Assembly (NCBI GenBank): GCA_026712715.1
Contig: JAPOPW010000039.1
Location: forward strand, 46,876 to 110,875
Origin: Immundisolibacterales bacterium
GTDB taxonomy: Bacteria > Pseudomonadota > Gammaproteobacteria > HK1
DNA length: 64,000 bases
Reading direction: 5' to 3'
Numbering within the stretch: the stretch's first letter is position 1; the number at the start of each line of letters is the position of its first letter. A program made the position numbers and the translations under genes. Shown piece after piece: positions 17,009 through 24,544 of the stretch. The notes under the pieces are model-generated. The model saw only the letters and a list, made by a program, of their open reading frames with translations. It had not been told where the DNA came from and made no database searches.

Positions 17009-18793
17009 CTACGGGCGGCCCCGGTCGATCGGACCCTGCCACTCGGGGATCTGCTGGTCGTTGCTGAGCCGAATACGCTGCAGGCTGACGGCCGAGAAGA
17101 TGTCCTCCAGCAGATGATGGAGCCGCGCTTCGGCGAGCACGTCTTCGAAATTGCCAGCCGGGAAGTCGAGAGTGGGCAGAGTCGCCGACGCCTCGAGCGC
17201 GAACTGCTCGGTGAGAAGCCGATTCTCCGCGCGGACGTAGCCCGCGTCCCACCAGTCGACGATTCGCTCTTTCGCTCGTCTGAGCACAAGATCGGCCGGG
17301 AGCCTGTCGCGTTTCTGGTGCTGATTGACGTTGCGGCTGGCCGGAAGGAGATTCCACAGGTCGCCGCACGGCCAGGACGACCAGGGAAAGCAATGGTCGA
17401 TATCGAGAGTCGTCTTGGTGAGCGGGTTTCCACTCCACACGCAGCGGAGTGAACCCTGATCGAGCAACTGTCCCGCGCGCCCGCGAGAAACATCGACGGC
17501 CCGGCCCGGTTCGGACCAGACCATTCCCTGCGTGACGCCCGTCTCGTCGAGCTTCCTTCCCTGTTTCTTTGCGTAGTCGTTCATCATTCGTATCCACTCG
17601 GCGACGAGCGCGGGCTCGATCCATACGTTGTAGCGCTGAAACACACGCCAAAGATGGCGGGGAACCGTAAAGCTGCCGAAGCTCCAGAGATAGGGCGCAT
17701 CCAGTCGTCCGCCCCCCGTCGCGCGTCCCGGTCGTCTGTTCTTTACCGGAAAGACCGGGCTCCCGTCGTGAAGCGTCAGGAACTTGGCGGGCATGTTGAC
17801 AATGGTGTTTCTTGCATCACGCAAGGCACGGTGGAGAGCGAGTCTCCGGCTGTCGGCAATCTGCATCCCCGCCCGAAGCTCGATATCCGGCATGTCCAGC
17901 AAGAGCGGAAAACCGCCTTCCCGCACGAAACTGAGACCCCTCAGTCCCACATTCCCTGGCATCTGCGGCAGGTCGCGTCCGTCGCCGAGCAATGGCTTGA
18001 ACAGCCTGATCCAGTACAGAGCGACAAGTCCCAGCGGAAGGTCGACGCCGTCACCATCGCTACCTGACTCGTCTACCGACCATCCGGCGGCGCTGTCCGC
18101 AATTCTGCAAAGGACCCGAAGAAGCGCCAGCTTGTAGGTGGACGACTTGTCGTCGTTCAGGATGACGTGACGGAGGAGGGGAAGCGCGCCGGTACCGTCG
18201 TCCGGCACCCGGACCGCGATCTGTTCCCATCGAATCGGGGAGCGGCCGAGGAAATCGGCTCCGTCGGAACTGCGCTCGACGAAGGCGCCGTGCTGGCGGG
18301 CAAGCTTCTCGATCTCCGCTCCCGACACCGGGTGCATGTCGCGGGCGGCATCGATCGGCTTGCGGAGCGTGAACGCGATCACCCCGCCCGGCTTGAGCAG
18401 CGTGACCAGCTTGCGGAACGCACGCTTCCGGTCGGCAGGGGCGACGTGCATCCACACCGCGTTGACAAGGATGAAGTCGAACGAGATCCCCGTCCGGAAC
18501 GCCTTCGTCAGCTCGGGCAGACGATCCGGGAGGTACTGAACGCCAAGCTCCGGATGCCACCGACGCGACTGCGCCCGCATCGCGGCCGATGGATCGGTGG
18601 CGACGACCTCGTGTCCGAGCGACGTGAGCCAAGCCGTGTCGCGCCCGCTTCCGGCCCCGACGTCGAGCACGAAGGCCCGACGATTCGGCAGGAGGTCGAG
18701 CAGCCAGGCGTTGATCTGTTCGGCCGCTACCGACTCGTAACGCGCGGCCGCCTCCGCCGCGTGCGTCTCGTACCAGCCACCCCGTTCCGTCAT
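17009..18793 (-). CDS. Fusion protein: class I SAM methyltransferase + unknown middle domain + HNH nuclease
   Basis: 594 residues with three parts. Residues about 10-195 are a class I methyltransferase: motif I DVGAGSGRD at 44-52, acidic end of beta-2 at VVATDPS, and LKPGGVIAFTL at 133-143. Residues about 200-440 form a domain I do not recognise (starts LPLLRHVILNDDKSSTYKLA). Residues 450-495 are an HNH module: DIDHCFPWSSW with His467, Asn481 in DLWNLLPA, and Asn490/His492. The base or RNA target is unknown. The neighbourhood is rich in toxin-antitoxin relics, which fits a restriction-like or other defence role, but that is inference. Confidence 0.8.
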   Translation of the reverse strand: MTERGGWYETHAAEAAARYESVAAEQINAWLLDLLPNRRAFVLDVGAGSGRDTAWLTSLGHEVVATDPSAAMRAQSRRWHPELGVQYLPDRLPELTKAFRTGISFDFILVNAVWMHVAPADRKRAFRKLVTLLKPGGVIAFTLRKPIDAARDMHPVSGAEIEKLARQHGAFVERSSDGADFLGRSPIRWEQIAVRVPDDGTGALPLLRHVILNDDKSSTYKLALLRVLCRIADSAAGWSVDESGSDGDGVDLPLGLVALYWIRLFKPLLGDGRDLPQMPGNVGLRGLSFVREGGFPLLLDMPDIELRAGMQIADSRRLALHRALRDARNTIVNMPAKFLTLHDGSPVFPVKNRRPGRATGGGRLDAPYLWSFGSFTVPRHLWRVFQRYNVWIEPALVAEWIRMMNDYAKKQGRKLDETGVTQGMVWSEPGRAVDVSRGRAGQLLDQGSLRCVWSGNPLTKTTLDIDHCFPWSSWPCGDLWNLLPASRNVNQHQKRDRLPADLVLRRAKERIVDWWDAGYVRAENRLLTEQFALEASATLPTLDFPAGNFEDVLAEARLHHLLEDIFSAVSLQRIRLSNDQQIPEWQGPIDRGRP

Positions 18794-18839
18794 GCCGCAA
18801 TGCCGGATGCCGCGCGGTGAAGCGCAGCGACATGTTACG

Positions 18840-18980
18840 TCAGCCCGACGGGAGGTCCTCCTCCGACCAGCCGTCCATGCGGTCGCGGTAGAAGTCGAGG
18901 TAACCGACGATGGCGGTCATTCCGGGAATCGGATGCTCGTAGCTCCTGACCGCGTTCTCCACCGTCCGGCGCCAGCGCAT
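18840..18980 (-). pseudogene. C-terminal fragment of a DUF427 gene
   Basis: A 46-codon open stretch translates to the end of a DUF427 domain: ENAVRSYEHPIPGMTAI, FYRDRMDGWSEEDLP and a stop. The same region of the intact DUF427 gene at 28530-28958 reads QNAVWSYERPIPAMAAI and FYRDRMDGWSEEDLP, and the nucleotide sequences are obviously related (the DNA encoding YRDRMDGWSE is nearly identical). The N-terminal two thirds are absent. It is best explained as the leftover of a duplication or recombination, not an independent gene. Confidence 0.7.
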
Positions 18981-19141
18981 CGGCGCTGCGTCTACCGTTC
19001 GTCTCGCGGGATGGGATTGACTACCAGCCTTCCAGAATCCCGCCCTACGTAGTCGTCAGTTCGGAACGGCTCCGGCAGACAGCGACTTCGAGAATGTCCG
19101 GTGCGGCGCCTGCGTGAAAGCGAGCGTATGGGCGGGTCGAG

Positions 19142-19552
19142 CTACCGGTTGAGGAGCTCGATGGCCCGCACGTACCGGCGGATGAGGGAAAGCCCGATGT
19201 GGTCGGGGCAGGCGAGGTGATCCTCGATATCGGCGAGCTTTACTCGGCGGGCGGTGTCTGAACCGGAGCGCACTCGGTCGATGTATGCAAAATAGGTTTC
19301 GCCTTCGCGGCGGGTGAGGGTGTCAACGTCGGCGACCACGTCGTCGGAGAAGAAGGCGTAGAGGTCGGGGAGCTCGACGTCGGAGTCTTCGACGACATCG
19401 TGGAGGTATGCGACGGTTCGTTCGCCGTACGTCTCCATGCGGTCCGCGACCCTTGATGCGTGGTCGAACAATGGCTCGCTGGCTTTGTCGGTCTTGCCAC
19501 GCAGGGCCATCTTGGCGAAAGCGGCGGCCCGGTCGTGTTCCGAGACGAACAT
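19142..19552 (-). CDS. Small HD-domain phosphohydrolase, SpoT-like
   Basis: 136 residues, essentially one HD domain. Metal ligands can be traced: His31 (FDHASRVAD), His51-Asp52 (YLHDVVED) and Asp108 (VKLADIEDHL). The HDVVED and KLAD spacing resembles the (p)ppGpp hydrolase half of RelA/SpoT proteins and small alarmone hydrolases, so hydrolysis of a nucleotide pyrophosphate or phosphoester is likely. Without more domains the substrate is open. It sits alone in the island between the DUF427 fragment and a HepT-like gene. Start ATG 19552. Confidence 0.72.
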   Translation of the reverse strand: MFVSEHDRAAAFAKMALRGKTDKASEPLFDHASRVADRMETYGERTVAYLHDVVEDSDVELPDLYAFFSDDVVADVDTLTRREGETYFAYIDRVRSGSDTARRVKLADIEDHLACPDHIGLSLIRRYVRAIELLNR

Positions 19553-19708
19553 GGCGGTTCCTTGGCGGGTGGGACGCGATGGTGGTCGAGTTTACCCGTC
19601 GTCGGGGTCAGGTCGCGCTGGGTGACTTGAACGGTGACAGGCCCGAAGTAGTCGGCGAAGTCAGGAGCGTCAGATTCAGCCCTCCTCCGACTCCGGGTTG
19701 AACGTAAG

Positions 19709-19993
19709 TTGGTAGACGATGAACTGGCTGCGGCCAGCGGAATGAGCCCTGAACGACTCCTCGCCGATCTTCGCTGGACGGTCGAACGAGAGCTCCAGCC
19801 TTGTACGCAAAATGCGCTCGATATCGCTACCCACATCGCGTCCGCGCTCGGCCGCGACGCAGCCGTCTACGCGTCGGCAATCGACATCCTCGAGGAAGCG
19901 GAGGCGCTCCCTTCCGAATTCGGAGCGCAGTTACGGGAGGTAGCGGGGTTCCGCAACATCCTGATACACGGCTGTCTGAAAGCGGCGATTTGA
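19709..19993 (+). CDS. HepT-like HEPN protein, shortened, possibly a remnant
   Basis: Up to 94 residues. The helices around QNALDIATHIASALG and the HEPN motif FRNILIHG match HepT, the RNase toxin of MntA-HepT systems. The motif is R82-X4-H87 but the tyrosine normally two residues after the histidine, the site of AMPylation by MntA, is Cys89. The protein ends five residues later, while normal HepT continues for about 40 more. Start is a TTG (19709) or ATG 19742, neither with a good ribosome site. No MntA-type nucleotidyltransferase is adjacent on this strand. Activity is doubtful. Confidence 0.5.
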   Translation: MVDDELAAASGMSPERLLADLRWTVERELQPCTQNALDIATHIASALGRDAAVYASAIDILEEAEALPSEFGAQLREVAGFRNILIHGCLKAAI

Positions 19994-20011
19994 CGTCAGG
20001 CCGTCCGGCGG

Positions 20012-20680
20012 CTACGGACCGAGACGCCGCTCCTCGGACTTGTCGATCTCCGATACCGTGCAACGCCAGTTTGCCGCCGTTCGGCTCAGCAGCTCCCGAG
20101 TCTCTGCGTCGACGTTCCTGGCGTCATCGGTCTCGAACCAGGCAAGCGCCTTGACGGCCTCCATCGGCGGGAATTGCGCGCCGTAGAGAGCGATGGCCGC
20201 GCCGAGACCGTCTTCGAGCGAGATGCCGGCACGGAGAATCGCGGCGATATCAAGAAAATCCCGTGCGGCAATCCGCTGGAGCAAGACCTTCAGCTTGGTG
20301 GCGAACAGGTCCAGCATGGCCGCCACCCACACAACGCCGTCGTCAGTCCGCTCGGGACTCCCCACCCTGCCGATGTCGATGTCGCCGAAGAACGAAACCT
20401 TGACCGGCGTCGCCGACTCCCTGCCAGGCGTCGACACGGTGAGCGTCGCGGGTTCTCGCTGCAGCACCTCCGAATCGCGGACGAACGGGAGCGCGAACAG
20501 ATATTCGAAGTCGAGCGGTTCGGAGGAGAAAAAATCGAAGTCCACGGAGACGCGGTGCCCCAGGCGAAGCGCGATGGCGGTACCGCCGTACAGGACGAAG
20601 GATCGCGGAACGCCGGCAAGCGCCGGCCAGAGTGCGCGCTGCTCCTCGGGCAAGCTCTCGAGCCTCGGGGCGAACGTCAT
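20012..20680 (-). CDS. AbiEii/AbiGii-type nucleotidyltransferase
   Basis: 222 residues. The signature of this toxin-related nucleotidyltransferase family is clear: VLYGGTAIALRLGHRVSVDF around residues 29-48, ending in the DFDFF acidic motif, then KVSFFGDIDIGRV and a helix ATKLKVLLQRIAARDFLDIA in which Lys and Asp are conserved. Start ATG 20680 overlaps the stop of the upstream small gene by 4 bp (ATGA), so the two are co-translated. Proteins of this family transfer a nucleotide to a target such as tRNA and serve as toxins in abortive-infection systems. The target is not predictable. Confidence 0.78.
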   Translation of the reverse strand: MTFAPRLESLPEEQRALWPALAGVPRSFVLYGGTAIALRLGHRVSVDFDFFSSEPLDFEYLFALPFVRDSEVLQREPATLTVSTPGRESATPVKVSFFGDIDIGRVGSPERTDDGVVWVAAMLDLFATKLKVLLQRIAARDFLDIAAILRAGISLEDGLGAAIALYGAQFPPMEAVKALAWFETDDARNVDAETRELLSRTAANWRCTVSEIDKSEERRLGP

Positions 20681-20934
20681 CGCACGAGGGTTCTCGCCGG
20701 CAGCTCCGGTACCGGTTCGCAGCCGAGGCGAAGGTGCCAGAAATTCCACGACCGGCCGTTGAATACCCCGACGGGAGGGTCACGAAGCACGCCACGCAAG
20801 TCTTCCTCGGACACGCGCGCGAGCAGCCACCGGACGTCGTCGACACTGCCCAGGGTCATCATCTGCGCGAAGAAGGTCCGCCGGTCGGCGAGGGCACGTA
20901 GAGGCGGCTGCCACCAGACGTACTTCCTCGCCAT
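20677..20934 (-). CDS. Small partner protein of the AbiEii-like nucleotidyltransferase
   Basis: 85 residues from ATG 20934 (an upstream in-frame start would add 33 residues). It contains KYVWWQPP, a helix FFAQMMTLGSVDDVRWLLAR and a C-terminal NFWHLRLG, a layout like small proteins (DUF6922 type) that precede AbiEii-like nucleotidyltransferases in many genomes. The 4-bp ATGA overlap with the next gene supports a two-gene toxin-antitoxin-type module in which this would be the antitoxin. No helix-turn-helix is evident. Family assignment is from memory of the motif and is tentative. Confidence 0.6.
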   Translation of the reverse strand: MARKYVWWQPPLRALADRRTFFAQMMTLGSVDDVRWLLARVSEEDLRGVLRDPPVGVFNGRSWNFWHLRLGCEPVPELPARTLVR

Positions 20935-21105
20935 GGTTTCGGCCCGGCGGTCCTTCGCCAGCGGATCGTCAAGCGATGCAGGGGTTGGGTTCACTTCCAC
21001 ACCGACTGGCCCCGCGGTACCGCGATTGTACAAGCGCGCCCGGTTTCGAATGCGGCCAGGCGCAAACGTGGGCAGCGTGCTCCGGGGGCGACGCCGGGCC
21101 CGGAG

Positions 21106-22035
21106 CTATTCCCACCGCTTCAGCCAGTCGCCCTCGTAGGCGGGATCGAATTCGTCGACCTGCGACTTCCCGCGGTAGGTGTCGTGCTGCTTGCCGTAGG
21201 CGGCGAGCCACCCCGCCCAGTCGGGCTCGAAATCGGGTCGTCCGTCCACCCGCATGACGATGGGATCGACGATCCCCTCCTGGCCGGTCGGCAGATGCGG
21301 ATTCTGCCAGCGGAAGTCGATGCTCCAGCGCACCGCGTCGGAGTGGTTTTCGAGCGAGCGGTGCGGGATCAACTGGTTGAGAAAGATGACGGAGCCGAAC
21401 TCGACCTCACAGGTCACGACGTCGCCGGGCGGAAGGTCGGATTCGTCGATGTAGAGGAACGACGAGCGCGGATCGTCGACCTTGCGTTGCAGGCGATGAC
21501 GGATGGCGGCTCCCGCCTTGTGGCCGCCGCGGATCATCTGGAGGGCGCCGTTGTGCCGGGTGACGTCGGTGAGCGGAATCCAGGCCACCGGCTGCTCGGT
21601 TCGTTCGGCTCCCGCCTGGAGATAGGCCGTGTCCTGGTGCCACGGCACCGTCATCAAGGTGGTGCGCGGGGTCTTCGAGCGGATGTTCCAGATGGGATGT
21701 CCGGCGATGTCGGGGCCGATCAGGGCTTCGACGATGTCGAGCAGCTTGGGAGAGGTCCAGAGCTGCCGGAGGCCGGGGCGCAGATCCCCGCGGTGGGTCA
21801 CCCAGATTGCCGCCCCGGGACACTCGGCTTCGATCGCGGCAAGACGGGTATCGAATCCATGGTCGAGGTAAAGGTCCGCAATCCGGCCCGCCGCGTGGAG
21901 GCGCCGGGCGAGCTCGTCCACGATCGCGGCGACGTCGTCCCTCGCCGCCTGGACGTCCTCTCGCGACAGGAGACCTTCGACGATCACGAAACCGTCGTCG
22001 AAGTAACGGTCGATCTGTTCACGCTCGAGCTTCAT
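21106..22035 (-). CDS. Phytanoyl-CoA dioxygenase (PhyH) family protein
   Basis: 309 residues. The Fe(II)/2-oxoglutarate ligands can be seen: the HxD pair in VPWHQDTAYL, about residue 130, and a distal histidine in LIPHRSLENHS, about residue 220, followed by WSIDFRW with the arginine expected to bind 2-oxoglutarate. It would hydroxylate a small organic molecule. ATG 22035 overlaps the stop of the TenA-like gene (ATGA) and has GGGAGG upstream. As the last gene of the ribose-type ABC, PfkB and TenA operon, it probably acts on the same imported compound. Confidence 0.87.
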   Translation of the reverse strand: MKLEREQIDRYFDDGFVIVEGLLSREDVQAARDDVAAIVDELARRLHAAGRIADLYLDHGFDTRLAAIEAECPGAAIWVTHRGDLRPGLRQLWTSPKLLDIVEALIGPDIAGHPIWNIRSKTPRTTLMTVPWHQDTAYLQAGAERTEQPVAWIPLTDVTRHNGALQMIRGGHKAGAAIRHRLQRKVDDPRSSFLYIDESDLPPGDVVTCEVEFGSVIFLNQLIPHRSLENHSDAVRWSIDFRWQNPHLPTGQEGIVDPIVMRVDGRPDFEPDWAGWLAAYGKQHDTYRGKSQVDEFDPAYEGDWLKRWE

Positions 22036-22787
22036 GGTGTTGCCTCCCGCCCGGTCGCCGAGCCGCCCGGCGGCTCCTCCGGAGTCTCGTGGTACGCCGC
22101 GTCGTGAAAGCCGATTTCCAGCACCAGGGTGCGGTGAAACGCGTCCGCCAGCCGTTCCTGATGGAACGCGGGGAGCGCGGGACCGACCCGATCGAGCTGC
22201 TCGAGCAGCCAGTCCACCTGCGCGGTGAACTGCGGGCCGACGTGAAGCGCGATCCACTCCGCGCACACCGGGTCGCGAGGCTTGCGCTCGTGGGCGGCGC
22301 GGCTCCAGGTGAGGTACATCCACTCCGCCGCCGCCATTCCCGCGACGATCTCCTCGTACGCGCCGTGGGCGGCGAGCCGCATCATGCCGTCCCCGAAGGC
22401 GAGCACCTCGGCGGGGAGCGGAGTCGAGTCGCGCTCCGCGGCCGAGATCCCGAGCGCGCCGAATACCCGTTCGAAGTACTCGAGCTGGTCATTCGTGAGC
22501 GCATGCAGGGTCTCGACGAGCGCGGACTGCTCGGCGATGCCGGGCGCCTTCGCGAGCGCATAGGCGAAGATGGTCACCGCGGTCTCGACGAAGCCGTGCT
22601 CGTAGATGAGATCCCGGCGAAGGGCGCCCGCCGGCAGCCGGTCCGCCGCCATGTCCCGCGTGATGCGGTGCCCGACCATCGCGCCCCAGTGGGGCTCGGC
22701 GCGGTCGCGCAGCCAGTCGCGGAACCGGGCATCGGCGCGCTCCTTCGCGTAGGCGCGAAAACCGTTATCCGACATGGCGAGGCTCAT
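22032..22787 (-). CDS. TenA/thiaminase-2-like protein
   Basis: 251 residues, all-alpha. Features of the TenA (heme-oxygenase-like fold) family include FVETAVTIFAYALAKAPG, a central LEYFERVFGALGIS, and the YEEIVAGMAAAEWMYLTW helix with the conserved glutamate and aromatic residues, then ALHVGPQFTAQVDWLLEQLD. Classical TenA hydrolyses aminopyrimidines in thiamin salvage, but the family is broader. Its start lies inside the end of the kinase gene and its stop overlaps the dioxygenase start, so it is translationally coupled both ways. Its pairing with a sugar-type importer makes salvage of an imported compound likely. Confidence 0.8.
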   Translation of the reverse strand: MSLAMSDNGFRAYAKERADARFRDWLRDRAEPHWGAMVGHRITRDMAADRLPAGALRRDLIYEHGFVETAVTIFAYALAKAPGIAEQSALVETLHALTNDQLEYFERVFGALGISAAERDSTPLPAEVLAFGDGMMRLAAHGAYEEIVAGMAAAEWMYLTWSRAAHERKPRDPVCAEWIALHVGPQFTAQVDWLLEQLDRVGPALPAFHQERLADAFHRTLVLEIGFHDAAYHETPEEPPGGSATGREATP

Positions 22788-23733
22788 GTTCCTTCGGGGC
22801 TCTCTCCGGATCTCCCGCCGAGACGTTCACCGAGTCCAGGATCCGGTCGATCTCGGCCCGGTTCGGAAACGCGCTCTGGGTGCCGTGACGGGTGACCGAG
22901 AGCGTGGCCGCGCGCGCCGCGGCGCGCGCCGCCGGTTCGGTTTGCAGGCCGCGGGCCATCGCCGCGACGAACACGCCGCAGAACACGTCGCCCGCCCCGG
23001 TCGTGTCGACCGCCGCAACCGTGACCGCCGGAATCGCCTGCGTGGCGCCGTCCTCCCGGGCCACCAGCGCCCCACGCGCGCCGAGGGTGACGATCACGTG
23101 ACGCACGCCCCGCGCGAGGAGGCGCTGCGCGGCCGCGACGGGGTCGGCGGAGCCGGTCAGATCTTCCGATTCGACCTCATTCAGGATTGCGCAGTCGACG
23201 AACGGCCAGACCGCGCCGTATCCGTACTGGATCGGCGCGGGATTCAGGACCGTGACGGCCTGCCCGCATCGTGCCGCCTCCAGGCACCCGAGGGTCAGGT
23301 CATGCGGCAGGTTGCCCTGCATGAGGACGATGTCGCCCGCCGCCGCCGCCGCCAGCGCCGGGCGCACCAGGGTCATGTCCATCGAGGCGGCGGCCGCGTG
23401 GGTGCTGACGATGCTGTTCTCCCCCTCCGGAGTCACGTAGATGATGGACTCGTCGGTGGGGACGGCTCGGGTCGCGACATGGTCCAGGCCGACGCCCTCC
23501 TCGGCGAGCCGGGCCCGGACCGCGTTTCCGATCTCGTCCCCCCCGACCGCGGCCGCGAGCGATACCGGGACTCCGCTTCGAGCCGCGGCCACCGCCTGAT
23601 TGGCCCCTTTCCCGCCGAGGTCGCGAGTGGAGTCGCGGGCGAGCAGGGTCTCCCCCGGCCGCGGGAACCGGGGCACGCGGAATGCGATGTCGAGCGTGCA
23701 GTTGCCGATCACCACCACCTTTGCCGGGGACAT
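22765..23733 (-). CDS. PfkB-family (ribokinase-like) carbohydrate kinase
   Basis: 322 residues. The N-terminal signature GGKGANQAVAAARSG (residues about 40-54) and the C-terminal catalytic motif DTTGAGDVFCGVF (about 240-252, Asp as base) are complete. The family phosphorylates ribose, other sugars, nucleosides or hydroxymethylpyrimidine. It follows the ABC ATPase by 20 bp and overlaps the TenA-like gene, so it likely phosphorylates the substrate brought in by the ribose-type importer. Ribokinase itself cannot be claimed without testing. Confidence 0.9.
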   Translation of the reverse strand: MSPAKVVVIGNCTLDIAFRVPRFPRPGETLLARDSTRDLGGKGANQAVAAARSGVPVSLAAAVGGDEIGNAVRARLAEEGVGLDHVATRAVPTDESIIYVTPEGENSIVSTHAAAASMDMTLVRPALAAAAAGDIVLMQGNLPHDLTLGCLEAARCGQAVTVLNPAPIQYGYGAVWPFVDCAILNEVESEDLTGSADPVAAAQRLLARGVRHVIVTLGARGALVAREDGATQAIPAVTVAAVDTTGAGDVFCGVFVAAMARGLQTEPAARAAARAATLSVTRHGTQSAFPNRAEIDRILDSVNVSAGDPERAPKEHEPRHVG

Positions 23734-23752
23734 GCGCCGCGCCTCGTCTTCG

Positions 23753-24544
23753 CTACCCCGGAGGCGCGCCGGCCGCGCCGCCGGCCGGGCGAAGCGGGTC
23801 CTGTCCGGCCACGATCATGTGCACGAGCTCGTCGCCGCCCGTTTCGTTGATGCGGCGCTCGCCGACCACCATGCCGTGCTTGAGGACGACGGCCCGATCC
23901 GCCGTCTCGAGGACGTCCTCGATCCGATGCGAGATGACCACGACGGCGACCCCGTGCGACTTGAGCCGCCCGATCGCGGCCCGGACCTTTCCGATCGCGG
24001 CGGCGGCGAGATTCGCGGTGGGCTCGTCCATGATGACGAGGCGCGCGTCGAACGCGGTGGCCCGGGCGATGGCCACCGCCTGCTGCTGGCCGCCGGAGAT
24101 GGCGCGAACCGGGGTGTCCACGGGCGGAACCCTGAGTCCGAGCCGCTCGATGAGATGCGTCGCGCGCTCCCGCATGCGTGGCTTGTCGATGAACCGGGAA
24201 CGAAGCCCCCCCTGGAGGAGCTCCCGGCCGAGGAAGATGTTCTGGGTCACCGAGAGCTCCGGAACCAGGGCAAAGTCCTGATACACCATCTCGATCCCGG
24301 CGCCGCGCGCATCCATGGGAGTGGCGAAGGCTTGCGGTCGACCGTCGAGGACGATCTCCCCCGCATCGGGCGTGTAGACCCCGGAGAGGATCTTCATCAG
24401 GGTCGACTTGCCGGCGGCATTGTCGCCGACGAGACCGACCACCTCGCCGGCCGCGACCGCGAGGGAGACCTGACGCAGCGCCACCACCGCCCCGAAGCTC
24501 TTGGAAATGTTCCGCATCTCGATGAGCGGGACGGGAACGGTCAT
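23753..24544 (-). CDS. ABC transporter ATP-binding protein, sugar type, single domain
   Basis: 263 residues. Walker A GDNAAGKST (residues about 39-47), Q-loop MVYQDFALV, signature ISGGQQQAVAIAR and Walker B LVIMDEPTANL are all present. It holds one ATPase domain, unlike RbsA with two fused domains, so a homodimer (FrcA-like) is expected. ATG 24544 overlaps the permease stop by 4 bp. It drives the importer formed with the permease and binding protein upstream. Confidence 0.94.
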   Translation of the reverse strand: MTVPVPLIEMRNISKSFGAVVALRQVSLAVAAGEVVGLVGDNAAGKSTLMKILSGVYTPDAGEIVLDGRPQAFATPMDARGAGIEMVYQDFALVPELSVTQNIFLGRELLQGGLRSRFIDKPRMRERATHLIERLGLRVPPVDTPVRAISGGQQQAVAIARATAFDARLVIMDEPTANLAAAAIGKVRAAIGRLKSHGVAVVVISHRIEDVLETADRAVVLKHGMVVGERRINETGGDELVHMIVAGQDPLRPAGGAAGAPPG

